DNA of 64,000 bases, taken from contig JAVSMU010000001.1 in the NCBI GenBank assembly GCA_032027045.1, positions 44,962 through 108,961 of the forward strand, in the 5' to 3' direction. This DNA is from Truepera sp. Lineage in GTDB: Bacteria; Deinococcota; Deinococci; Deinococcales; Trueperaceae. Shown in pieces: positions 1 through 7,538 of this stretch. The notes beneath the pieces were generated by a model. The model was given only the letters and a program-made list of their open reading frames with translations. It had not been told where the DNA came from and made no database searches. The translations under genes and the position numbers were made by a program. The first letter of the stretch is position 1. Each line of letters begins with the position of its first letter.

Positions 1-1690
1 CGCCGGCTCCTCCTTCCTTCTTCCACAAGATCTCGATCTTCTCTACGGAGTCGATGCCCAGGTAGGTGACTGGGTCGAGTTGGATGTGGAAGGTGGCAAG
101 TTGGCCGAGTTCGTCGTCGCTGCCTGGTGTGACGCTGGTTGGGGTGATGATGAAGGTGCCTCTTGGCGATTGGGCGAGCGGCTCGTTGACGAGGTCGAAA
201 GACAGTGCGTTGACCTTCAGTTTGAGGAGCTTGATGACCTTCTCGATGTCCTTGCCGATCTTGGCTTGGGCGAGCAGGCTTAGGTCGAAGGTGGACGCGT
301 AGGCGGGGTTGGCTGCCTGGGCGTAGGTGGTGGCCAGGTCGAGCTTCTGTTTGGCGCTGGCGGTGAAGCGCAGCGCCTGGACGCGCAACCTCTTGGACCA
401 GCGCGTGCCGATGGCGACGTCGGCGAAGGCGTAGGCCGAGAACTCGGCTTCGACGCGGAACTGCTCGTCGATGGCGGGGAACTTCGGTGTTACCTGCGCT
501 TCCAGGCTGGCGTCACCGGTGGCGTAGTTGGTGCAGTCGCCGCCCGATGCGGGGCAGGTGAGGCCCATCTCGAGGCTCGCCTTGCCCGTGGCGCTGGTCT
601 GCAGTCCGAGTTGCGCGAGGGCGAGTTTGCCCGTCAACTCGAAGCCGGTGCCGACAGGGACTTGCCCGCCGATGATGAAGGCCAGGGGTCCGCCGATGGG
701 GATGGGGATCACGAAGAGTTCAACTTCGCACTTGAGTGAGCCCTCGAACGCAGCGGTGATGGTCGGTTCGAACTTGAAGGCGGCGTCGACGCTGCCGCTG
801 GCGGCCAGCTTCTTGAGGCCACCCTCGGAAAGGTCGTAGTCGATGTCGAAGCTGAAGGACGGGTTGAGGGTGAAGGAGGGTGCGGCGGCGAGTTCGACGT
901 TGAACGTCGTGTCGGTCGTGCATTCGAACGAGCCAAGCGCGGTGGTGCCGGTGACCTCAGTGGTGGTGAGCGTCGGCTGCGGGGCGCGGATCGCGACGAA
1001 CTCCATGGCGCCGTCCGCCAACTCGCGCACTGCGTACGCCTCCTGGATCTCGTCGTTGATGACGGCCTCGACCTGGCTCAGGTCGAGGCTCTCGCTTACC
1101 TTGAGTGCCACGAAGAGCGCATCTAGCGTCACGATCTCGAGCGTCACGAGCTGTTTGGACTCTGGTTGTTTCGTGCTGGCAATTACTCGGCCGCCGACGG
1201 GCAATTCACCTGTGCCCACTACCAGGTCCCCAGCCTGCAGGGCGTCGACGCCGGTGAGCGTGACCTGGTATTGCCAGCCGAGGTCGTATTCGGCCTCGGG
1301 GTCGACGGGCTCGATCTCTCCGGCTACCTGATCGTCGGAGACGAGCACGGCGCCTGGCACCGGCTGCGCGACTACTATCAGAACGGGCGCCGACTCAAGG
1401 CCCTTGGCGCGAGCGACGACGTAGCCGGATCCCAAGGAGCCGGCTGCGGTGACTTTTCCGGCGTCGTCGACGCTAATGACATCGGCGTCGGAGTGCCAGG
1501 TGACCTCGTCTTCGGTGGTGTTGCCGCTGCCGTCGAGCACCACGGCCGACAGTTCGATCGAGTCACCCGGCGACGTCAGCAGCGCGTAACCTGGCTTCAC
1601 CACTATGCGGCCGGTTGGCATCGGGGGTTGGGTCTGGGTGCAGGCGGCTAGAACAAGCGCTAGTAATGACAGGGCCGCGAAACGCCTCAT
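1..1690 (-). CDS. Lipoprotein with N-terminal Ig-like (Big_2-type) domain, truncated by the window edge
   Basis: Reading the minus strand from ATG at 1690 gives an uninterrupted frame of at least 563 codons that runs off the left edge without a stop. The N-terminus is a lipoprotein signal, MRRFAALSLLALVLAAC, with lipobox LAAC and the lipidated Cys at residue 17. Residues about 28-105 look like a bacterial Ig-like domain (VTWHSDADVISVDDAGKVTA pattern). The rest is beta-rich, with four or more cysteines in the middle part and no enzyme motif that I recognise. A GGAGGAAG ribosome site (1693-1700) sits 2 nt before the ATG. The protein is probably exported, lipid-anchored and adhesive or structural. 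Plus-strand ORFs here are shadows. The frame and export signal are secure; the function is unknown. Confidence 0.85.
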   Translation of the reverse strand, partial: MRRFAALSLLALVLAACTQTQPPMPTGRIVVKPGYALLTSPGDSIELSAVVLDGSGNTTEDEVTWHSDADVISVDDAGKVTAAGSLGSGYVVARAKGLESAPVLIVVAQPVPGAVLVSDDQVAGEIEPVDPEAEYDLGWQYQVTLTGVDALQAGDLVVGTGELPVGGRVIASTKQPESKQLVTLEIVTLDALFVALKVSESLDLSQVEAVINDEIQEAYAVRELADGAMEFVAIRAPQPTLTTTEVTGTTALGSFECTTDTTFNVELAAAPSFTLNPSFSFDIDYDLSEGGLKKLAASGSVDAAFKFEPTITAAFEGSLKCEVELFVIPIPIGGPLAFIIGGQVPVGTGFELTGKLALAQLGLQTSATGKASLEMGLTCPASGGDCTNYATGDASLEAQVTPKFPAIDEQFRVEAEFSAYAFADVAIGTRWSKRLRVQALRFTASAKQKLDLATTYAQAANPAYASTFDLSLLAQAKIGKDIEKVIKLLKLKVNALSFDLVNEPLAQSPRGTFIITPTSVTPGSDDELGQLATFHIQLDPVTYLGIDSVEKIEILWKKEGGAG

Positions 1691-1726
1691 CGCTTCCTCC
1701 TTGACCGGTGTCGGCTAGGTCGAGGC

Positions 1727-1761
1727 ATCGTAGGGGGCCGGGCGTTACGCGGGCGTTACGC
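1727..1761 (-). promoter_or_regulatory. -10 box and perfect 11-bp tandem operator upstream of the lipoprotein gene
   Basis: On the minus strand a -10 box TACGAT lies at 1732-1727, about 37 nt before the ATG. Immediately upstream, where a -35 would be, are two identical 11-bp units (plus-strand GGGCGTTACGC at 1740-1750 and 1751-1761). Adjacent direct repeats one helical turn apart over the -35 are the usual binding pattern of OmpR/PhoB-type activators. The regulator is not identified. Confidence 0.5.
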
Positions 1762-1835
1762 CCTCGTGGCGGGTCGGCCAGGGCATGCCGGACTGCTGCG
1801 GTAGCAACCAACCGCTTGGCTTGGCCGCCGGACGA

Positions 1836-1858
1836 CCTCGCCTGCTTCTCTGGCGAGG
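1836..1858 (-). terminator. Hairpin directly after thpR
   Basis: CCTCGCC (1836-1842) and GGCGAGG (1852-1858) form a perfect 7-bp stem with a 9-nt loop, starting 1 nt beyond the thpR stop. No T-run follows, so this is a weak terminator or 3'-end stabiliser at best. Confidence 0.35.
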
Positions 1859-2407
1859 CTACTCGTCCAGCAGGGGGATATCGGCCCGCACGACGTAGCG
1901 CGCGCCGGCAGGCTGGAGGTGGCTCTCGATGAGCTGCAGTTCAGTCACGGGCCACTCGCCGAACACCTGCAGCCGCGGCAGTCGCTCGGGCATCCGTTGC
2001 GGCACGCGGAACCTCGCCAGCGTGATGTGCGGCCGGAAGCGCTTCTCCTCAAGCGTGAAGCCGGAACGCTTTAGTTCGGCGGCCAGGGAAGACCGCATCG
2101 CGATCAGCGCGGGCACGTCGCCCGTGAGGCCGGCCCATAGCACCTTCGCGCGCTCCTCGTTCGGGAAGGCGCCAAGGCCCTGGGCGATGAGGCGCAGCGG
2201 CTCCGCGTAGCCCTCGGTGGCCACGTAAGCGGCTTCCTCGGCGTCCGCAACTCGCCGCTCCTCCACCTCGCCCAGGAAGGCCAGCGTGAGGTGGAAGTTC
2301 TCGGGCTTAACCCACTTCACGCCCCTGACGTCGGCGGCGGTGCCCACCCGGGCGAGGTTCGCACGCACGCTCTCGGGGATGGAAACAGCGATGAACAGTC
2401 GAGCCAT
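1859..2407 (-). CDS. thpR: RNA 2',3'-cyclic phosphodiesterase (ThpR/LigT family)
   Basis: A 182-residue protein of the 2H phosphoesterase superfamily, which opens 2',3'-cyclic phosphates on RNA ends. Both signature motifs are present: HLTL (in NFHLTLAFLG) and HITL (in RPHITLARFR), each giving one catalytic His and Thr. The frame stays open upstream to 2665, but the family always begins with a short M-x-R-L-F-I-A sequence, and MARLFIAVSIPES matches this exactly. I therefore place the start at ATG 2407, giving the usual family length. Only a poor Shine-Dalgarno is seen. It is divergent from the flavoprotein gene at 2553, with no functional link evident. Confidence 0.9.
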   Translation of the reverse strand: MARLFIAVSIPESVRANLARVGTAADVRGVKWVKPENFHLTLAFLGEVEERRVADAEEAAYVATEGYAEPLRLIAQGLGAFPNEERAKVLWAGLTGDVPALIAMRSSLAAELKRSGFTLEEKRFRPHITLARFRVPQRMPERLPRLQVFGEWPVTELQLIESHLQPAGARYVVRADIPLLDE

Positions 2408-2482
2408 CCGTTCACCATGGCGCAAAGCAGGGCGAGGCGGTGTCGCGCGCGCTCTCGCGACTTGATTCCCGTCACGTGCGTG

Positions 2483-2556
2483 TAGCCTGAGGCATGTTTC
2501 GGACATCGATCTACCCCGTCGTTGAAACCGGACGCGAATCCGCGGGCCACGCATGA
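2483..2556 (+). other. Leaderless 20-codon upstream ORF (2494-2556) overlapping the next start codon
   Basis: A -10 box TAGCCT (2483-2488) lies 5 nt before ATG 2494. The frame from this ATG runs 20 codons (MFRTSIYPVVETGRESAGHA) to TGA 2554-2556, which overlaps the flavoprotein start in an ATGA junction. The flavoprotein ATG has no Shine-Dalgarno of its own (preceded by CGCGGGCCACGC). This suggests a leaderless leader peptide that delivers ribosomes by termination-reinitiation. The geometry is visible in the sequence; translation is inferred. Confidence 0.45.
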
Positions 2557-3932
2557 AGAAGCTTGTCGTCATCGGCGGTGACGCCGCCGGCATGTCGGCC
2601 GCCGCGCGCGCCAGCCGCGGCGCGGAGCCGCCCGAGACGGTGGTGTTCGAGCGTGGCGAGTACACGTCCTACGCGGCATGCGGCCTGCCGTACCACGTGA
2701 GCGGCCTCATCACCGACCCGCAGGCGTTGGTGGCGCGCACGCCCGAGGAGCACCGCGCCAGCGGCATAGACGTGCGCATGCGGCAGGAGGTCTTGAGCAT
2801 CGACCCCGAGGAGCGCTCGGTGACGGTGCGCTCCCTGGACGATGGGCGCACCTACCAGGAGAGCTACGACGAGCTGCTCATCGCCACGGGCGCCTCGCCC
2901 ATCGTGCCGAAGCTTCCCAACGTGAACGCCAAGGGCGTGACGACCATCAAGACCATCCCCGACGCCGTCGCGCTGGACGCGCTCATCCGCGAACGCACTC
3001 CGCCGGCCGCCGTGGTCATCGGCGGCGGCTACATCGGCCTGGAGATGGCTGAGGCGCTGGTGGGTCGCGGCCTCGAGGTCACGCTCATCGAGATGCTGGA
3101 GCAGCCGATGGCGACGTTGGACCCCGACATGAGCGCGCGGGTGGCCGACGCGTTGCGGGAACTCGGCGTGTGCGTGCACCTGGGTGTCACCGCGACTGGT
3201 TTCGAGGTGGATGGTGAGGGTTGGGTGCGCGCCGTTGCCACCAGCTCGGGCGAGATTCCAGCGGAGTTGGTGGTGCTCGGGCTCGGCTTCCGGCCGAACG
3301 TGAGCCTGGCGGTGGGGGCGGGCGTTCCCCTCGGACCCAGCGGCGCCATCGCGGTGGACGCCCGCATGGCCACGCGCACGCCTCACGTGTGGGCGGCGGG
3401 CGACTGTGTGGAGAGCCTGAACCGCGTGAGCGGCGCGCCCGTCTGGGTGGCGCTCGGCACGCACGCCAACAAGCAGGGGCGGACGGCCGGCACGAACTTG
3501 AGCGGGACGCCGGCGCGTTTCGAGGGCGTCATAGGCACCGCCATCACGCGCGTCGGTGACGTCGAGATCGCGCGCACGGGCCTCAGTTCTCGCGAGGCGC
3601 AAGCCGCGGGCTTCGCGGCAGTGGCTAACACCATAGAGTCGGGAACCCGCGCTCACTACTACCCGGGCAGCGAGTCGCTAGCGGTGCGCGTGGTGGCGGA
3701 GCGGGGCAGCGGGCGGCTTCTCGGGGCGCAGATCGTCGGCGGGGCAGAGTCCGGCAAACGCATCGACGCGCTTGCCGTGGGCGTGTGGAACGGCATGACG
3801 GCCGCCGAGTTCAGCGGTCTCGACCTGGCGTACGCCCCGCCGTTCGCGCCCGTTTGGGACGCCATCCTCATTGCCGCGAGGCTCGCGGGGGAGAAGGCGT
3901 GGGAGTCGGAGCGACCGATTTCGACGCTGTAA
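2553..3932 (+). CDS. CoA-disulfide-reductase-like FAD/NAD(P)-dependent oxidoreductase
   Basis: A 459-residue flavoprotein of the pyridine nucleotide-disulfide oxidoreductase class. It has an N-terminal FAD-binding motif VVIGGDAAGMSAA (residues 5-17), an internal NAD(P)-binding motif VVIGGGYIGLEMAEAL (about 152-167), the FAD-closing segment VWAAGDC, and a C-terminal dimerisation domain. Cys43 in SYAACGLPY sits exactly where CoA-disulfide reductases and related NADH oxidases/persulfide reductases carry their single redox cysteine. There is no C-terminal rhodanese domain. The likely role is reduction of CoA disulfide, persulfide or O2 in the cytoplasm, supporting thiol homeostasis. The substrate cannot be set from sequence. 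The start ATG overlaps the stop of a short leaderless ORF. Confidence 0.88.
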   Translation: MKKLVVIGGDAAGMSAAARASRGAEPPETVVFERGEYTSYAACGLPYHVSGLITDPQALVARTPEEHRASGIDVRMRQEVLSIDPEERSVTVRSLDDGRTYQESYDELLIATGASPIVPKLPNVNAKGVTTIKTIPDAVALDALIRERTPPAAVVIGGGYIGLEMAEALVGRGLEVTLIEMLEQPMATLDPDMSARVADALRELGVCVHLGVTATGFEVDGEGWVRAVATSSGEIPAELVVLGLGFRPNVSLAVGAGVPLGPSGAIAVDARMATRTPHVWAAGDCVESLNRVSGAPVWVALGTHANKQGRTAGTNLSGTPARFEGVIGTAITRVGDVEIARTGLSSREAQAAGFAAVANTIESGTRAHYYPGSESLAVRVVAERGSGRLLGAQIVGGAESGKRIDALAVGVWNGMTAAEFSGLDLAYAPPFAPVWDAILIAARLAGEKAWESERPISTL

Positions 3933-4256
3933 TCACTGCCCTGGAGCCGTTGGCCCAGGGCTTGGACGACGAACTGATAGCGCGGTTTCCCGGAGTGTGA
4001 GCCCTCTAGCCACATCAGTATGAGTTGGAAGTTCGAGCGTCCGTTGCCCGCACACGGCAGTAACCGTATCGTGTGCCGCTCCCCGGAACGTGTAACAGGG
4101 TTCCGTTGAACGTAGCCGTTCATACCTGCGGTGCGCCGCAGCCCACGGCAACACAAAAGTAGTTCGTACCGGGGTTGGGCAGTCTTGACATTCGACCCAA
4201 TCGTCCACATAATGCGTCCAACGTAAGAAGTACTACAAGTAATGAGGGGGATGCAT
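3933..4256. other. Intergenic region with a possible hairpin and a promoter
   Basis: No gene seen. GCACACG (4050-4056) and CGTGTGC (4070-4076) form an inverted repeat with a 13-nt spacer that could end the upstream transcript. The right part holds the promoter of the next gene (4185-4213). Confidence 0.4.
4185..4213 (+). promoter_or_regulatory. Consensus-like promoter TTGACA-N17-CATAAT
   Basis: TTGACA at 4185-4190, a 17-bp spacer and CATAAT at 4208-4213 make a near-perfect primary-sigma promoter. It leaves a leader of about 37 nt before ATG 4257 with a GAGGGGG ribosome site. Confidence 0.75.
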
Positions 4257-5366
4257 ATGCGCGTTCGTAGCTGGACCGTAACGGCCTTCCTGTTCGCCTC
4301 GCTCCTTCTTGGGGCGGCTAGTAGCCAAGCCTACAGGGTTGGCGCCAAGGTGGCCCCCGGCACCCTCGTGGACTTTCCACTGGTCCAAACCGTTACTGGA
4401 GAGACCATAAAGAAGGGTCTGCCAACGGTGGTCATCTTCGCGAAGGTCAAGGGGTGTCCGCTCTGCGAGGCGGTGCCCGAGATTGCGACCAGCTGGATAC
4501 GGAAGTACCAGAACCTGCAGGTCTTCGTGGTCGAGACCAGTTCACCGCGCGTAACGGTGGAAGCGTGGGCTCAGGAGCATGACGTTCCCATCGTCTTCGA
4601 CGCCGACTCGAGCTTCAAGGATGCCTTCGAGACCAACCTCACGCTCCTGTATCTCCTGGACGAGAGTGGCATGGTTCGAGACAAGGTGCGCCCGAAAACC
4701 CGCCGGCAGTGGGTTGACTTCGATCACCAGCTTGCGCGCGCCGACAGCGGCGACTGGCAAGCGGTCGACGACAACGCCGTCGTCTTGCCGGTAATCGGCG
4801 GAGTGGCGCGCTCCTCACCAGTGGTTCCTCTCGGCACCGGCGCGCCCGCCCTTGTGATCGTCGGGGACGGTTATTGCAGCTTCTGCCGGGAGATCGTGTC
4901 GAGCGGTTTGCAGAAGGCGGTCAAGAGACTGCTCGACGAGCAGCCGGACATGGGCGTCTACCTTCTGGAGCCGAGCCTGGAGTCGATCGCTGAGGGGTTC
5001 TACGGTTTCGCGCCTTACGTTGACTACGGTCCCCGCGCGGTTTTCGCGGAGTACGCCGAGCTCTTCGGTGAAGAAGCCGCTGGCGCTGACATCATGAACT
5101 ACTTGAGTACCGGGGAACCCCCTAAGGGCATGTTCGTGCCTACCACCGTGTGGCCTGACGATGGTTGGGCCGATGGGGTGAGCATCGTTCGCTACGAGGT
5201 CGGTGGACCCGATGATCCGGTCACCACGTGGGGTTACGGCGAGAAGGACTTCGGCGTGCTGGTGTTCGATGGTGAGGGCAGGTACCTTGGACCCGCACCA
5301 TTCTTCACGGGTGAGACGGGCAACATGCTGGTTCTGACCGTCAAGAAGCTGCTCGGCATGCCGTAG
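4257..5366 (+). CDS. Exported protein with two thioredoxin-like CxxC sites
   Basis: A 369-residue protein with a signal peptide (MRVRSWTVTAFLFASLLLGA, cleavage after SQA near residue 25). Two segments each show a hydrophobic strand followed by CxxC: VVIFAKVKGCPLC (Cys67/Cys70) and LVIVGDGYCSFC (Cys207/Cys210). The first resembles a thioredoxin/peroxiredoxin fold (TLVDFPLVQTVTG...VVIFAK), and both CxxC pairs are redox-capable. It is probably an envelope thiol-disulfide enzyme or redox sensor with tandem domains. Three in-frame ATGs occur (4242, 4251, 4257). I chose 4257 because AGGGGG lies 6 nt before it and the signal peptide then starts cleanly. It has its own strong promoter, so it need not be co-transcribed with the substrate-binding protein downstream. 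Confidence 0.75.
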   Translation: MRVRSWTVTAFLFASLLLGAASSQAYRVGAKVAPGTLVDFPLVQTVTGETIKKGLPTVVIFAKVKGCPLCEAVPEIATSWIRKYQNLQVFVVETSSPRVTVEAWAQEHDVPIVFDADSSFKDAFETNLTLLYLLDESGMVRDKVRPKTRRQWVDFDHQLARADSGDWQAVDDNAVVLPVIGGVARSSPVVPLGTGAPALVIVGDGYCSFCREIVSSGLQKAVKRLLDEQPDMGVYLLEPSLESIAEGFYGFAPYVDYGPRAVFAEYAELFGEEAAGADIMNYLSTGEPPKGMFVPTTVWPDDGWADGVSIVRYEVGGPDDPVTTWGYGEKDFGVLVFDGEGRYLGPAPFFTGETGNMLVLTVKKLLGMP

Positions 5367-5451
5367 CGATGAGACGCTGCCGTACTGCGGCTGGGCTGCG
5401 CCGACCGACCAGGAGCCGAAGGCTTCACCGGCGGGAGAGAAAACCGTGGTC

Positions 5452-5496
5452 GTTTAGTTGGCGTTTAGCAGGTGTTAGCAGTCTATTTCCTAGCCT
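5452..5496 (+). promoter_or_regulatory. Three 11-bp-spaced GTTTAG repeats and a -10 box
   Basis: GTTTAG at 5452-5457, GTTTAG at 5463-5468 and GTTAG at 5474-5478 lie at exact 11-bp intervals, followed by a -10 candidate TAGCCT at 5491-5496. Helical-phase direct repeats just upstream of a -10 are typical of PhoB/OmpR-type activation. The regulator is unknown. Confidence 0.5.
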
Positions 5497-5540
5497 CCTC
5501 TCACGGTTCCTACCAAGTTCGAACCGTCCGAGGAGGAAGG

Positions 5541-7286
5541 ATGATGATGACTACCAGAGTTCAGCAACGGGCGGCTCTTCTAGCGAAGCTCATTCCATTG
5601 GTGGCCTTGCTGTCCTTGGGCCTGGCAGTGGGTCAGACCTACGTGTTCCAGCGATTGTTCGACGCTGAGACGCTGGACCCGCTCAACTACGACTCGCCGT
5701 GGGGTCAGAGCGTCATCGAGAACGTCTACGAGACCCTCTATGGCTACGAGGGCGCCACCATCCTGTTCAGGCCGGCGCTGGCCACGGGTCACGAGCTCTC
5801 CGATGACGGGCGCACGCACACCTTCCGCCTCCGTGAGGGGGTGAAGTTCCATAGCGGCAACGGGTTCAGTTGCAAGGACGTCGATTACTCGCTGAAGCGG
5901 GCGCTCATCGTCGACCCCGGTTTCGTGGGCCAGTCGCTTATCGGCACGGCCACCGACGCGTTGACGGAGCTGGGGGAGGCCGGGACCGACGCGGCCTACG
6001 CGGACTACTGGAAGCGGATCTCGGGCAGCGTCGAGTGCCTGGGCGAATACACCGTAGCGATCCATTCGCTGGTGCCGGATCCTATCCTGTTCGCTGGCCT
6101 GATGAGCCCGCAGTTCGCCATCGTCGACAGCGCATTGGTCATCGCGAACGGCGGCTGGGACGGCACGCAGGCTACCTGGCGTGACTCGATCGGTTCCGAC
6201 CTTAGTGAGGGGTACTTGCAGAACCACGATGGCGGCACGGGAGCCTTCCGGGTCGTTAGTTGGGAACCTGGAGTGCGTTTGGTAGCCGAGCGGAACCCGG
6301 AGTACTGGGGCGCCAGGCCACAGATTCAGACCATCGTCTACGAGGTGGTGCCGGACGAGGACGCCCGCATCGAGGCTCTCCTCTCGGGCGCTGCAGACCA
6401 GATCGACGTGCGCTTCACGCCACTGTCGGACCTCGAGGGCAAACCCGGTGTCAAGGTGCTCGACCCGGCGCGTGACCCGACGCTGCCTTCCGGGGTCCGG
6501 GTGGTGGGCGCCATCTTCCTGAACCAGCAGATGGGAGGGGAGGAGAACCCCTTCATCGGCAGCGGAGAACTCGACGGTTCGGGCGTCCCACGCGACTTCT
6601 TCTCGGACGTCGACGTCCGCAAGTGCTTCGCCTACTCCTGGGACACGGGTGAGGACGATCCGCAGTACGCCGGTGACGGCACCTTCTATCCGAACATGAT
6701 CCTCCTACCCTCCTTCTCCGCTTACGATCCCGGCATCCCCCACTACAAGTTCGACCTGAAGAAGGCCGAAGAGCACTGCCGGGCTGCTTGGGGCGGCCGC
6801 TTGTGGGAGAACGGCATGCGCCTCGCCGTGCCGGCCGACGACTGGGTCGGCGCGACCTACAAGGCGACCCTCGAGGCCATGAACCCGAAGTTCACCATCG
6901 AGCTCAAAGAGATCACGCCGGAGCAGGCCGACCGCGTGTGGGCGGAGATGCAGATGCCCTGGGCTACCCCGGCGGGCTCCGCAACCTTCCCGGACGCGTA
7001 CGCTTTCATGGCGGACTGGTACCAGTCGTCTACTTCCATTTCCGCCCGTTTCGGCTACGCGAACGAGGAGATAGATCGCCTCATCGCCCAGGCGCGCACC
7101 GAGTTCGATAGTGCGAAACGCGATGACCTGTATAGGCAGGTCGGACGGCTCGCCTACGAGGACGCGCCGTTCGTGCTGCTCCCCAGCTTCCCTTACGCTC
7201 TAGTGGTGAGTGACAAGGTCTCGGGCGCCTACAGGAACCCGATGTTCTCCGAGGTTCGCTGGGCCGACCTCGTCAAAGCCGAATAG
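5541..7286 (+). CDS. ABC transporter substrate-binding protein, family 5 (peptide/nickel type), orphan
   Basis: A 581-residue protein with an N-terminal signal (LIPLVALLSLGLAVG) and a typical SBP family-5 body: QRLFDAETLDPLNYDSPWGQ opening, LATGHELSDDGRTHTFRLREGVKFHSG, and a C-terminal ARTEFDSAKRDDLYRQVGRL segment. It should bind a peptide or similar ligand outside the membrane for an ABC importer. No permease or ATPase lies beside it, so it must use a transporter encoded elsewhere (possibly the permeases at 35.9-37.8 kb). The start is one of three consecutive ATGs (5541, 5544, 5547) behind AGGAGGAAGG at 5531-5540; spacing best fits 5541 or 5544. Confidence 0.9.
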   Translation: MMMTTRVQQRAALLAKLIPLVALLSLGLAVGQTYVFQRLFDAETLDPLNYDSPWGQSVIENVYETLYGYEGATILFRPALATGHELSDDGRTHTFRLREGVKFHSGNGFSCKDVDYSLKRALIVDPGFVGQSLIGTATDALTELGEAGTDAAYADYWKRISGSVECLGEYTVAIHSLVPDPILFAGLMSPQFAIVDSALVIANGGWDGTQATWRDSIGSDLSEGYLQNHDGGTGAFRVVSWEPGVRLVAERNPEYWGARPQIQTIVYEVVPDEDARIEALLSGAADQIDVRFTPLSDLEGKPGVKVLDPARDPTLPSGVRVVGAIFLNQQMGGEENPFIGSGELDGSGVPRDFFSDVDVRKCFAYSWDTGEDDPQYAGDGTFYPNMILLPSFSAYDPGIPHYKFDLKKAEEHCRAAWGGRLWENGMRLAVPADDWVGATYKATLEAMNPKFTIELKEITPEQADRVWAEMQMPWATPAGSATFPDAYAFMADWYQSSTSISARFGYANEEIDRLIAQARTEFDSAKRDDLYRQVGRLAYEDAPFVLLPSFPYALVVSDKVSGAYRNPMFSEVRWADLVKAE

Positions 7287-7303
7287 CCCGAAGACGCTTG
7301 CAT

Positions 7304-7338
7304 GCGGGGGAGAGGAACCTCCTCGGCCCCTCCCCCGC
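7304..7338 (+). terminator. GC-rich hairpin after the orphan SBP gene
   Basis: GCGGGGGAGAGG (7304-7315) pairs with CCCCTCCCCCGC (7327-7338) with one mismatch over 12 bp, 17 nt after the stop. It lacks a T-run. Confidence 0.5.
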
Positions 7339-7340
7339 CA

Positions 7341-7440
7341 GAGTTCACCCCGCACTGAGTTCACCGCGCACTGAGTCCACCGCGCACTGAGTTCACGCGC
7401 ACGGAGTTCACCCTGCACGGAGCTCACCCACGGGAGTCCA
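7341..7440. repeat. Degenerate 16-bp tandem repeat array
   Basis: About six units of GAGTTCACCGCGCACT start at 7341, 7357, 7373, 7389, 7404 and 7420, with units of 16, 16, 16, 15, 16 and 13 bp and one to three differences each. The array lies between the SBP terminator and the promoter of the BTAD regulator. It is not a CRISPR, since there are no spacers. Confidence 0.85.
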
Positions 7441-7525
7441 GGGGCCCACGGCGTTCGAGCCGGCGGCGCCTTCAGCGGCCCGGAGACATGGTCCCCGCAG
7501 CTTCCATTCCGCTTCGCAGTACCCC

Positions 7526-7538
7526 TATACTCGGCGCA
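7526..7538 (+). promoter_or_regulatory. Leaderless -10 box (TATACT)
   Basis: TATACT at 7526-7531 leaves 6 nt before ATG 7538, so transcription would begin at or next to the start codon. No Shine-Dalgarno is present. Confidence 0.6.

Noticed and set aside
1..1651. Several plus-strand frames at the left edge
   Set aside because: The minus strand is open throughout with a clear lipoprotein signal; the plus frames are shadows.
2511..3656. Minus-strand frame of 381 codons opposite the flavoprotein gene
   Set aside because: Compositionally a shadow (Arg/Ala/His-rich); the plus strand has FAD and NAD motifs.
7341..7440. Possible CRISPR array
   Set aside because: 16-bp adjacent units without spacers.
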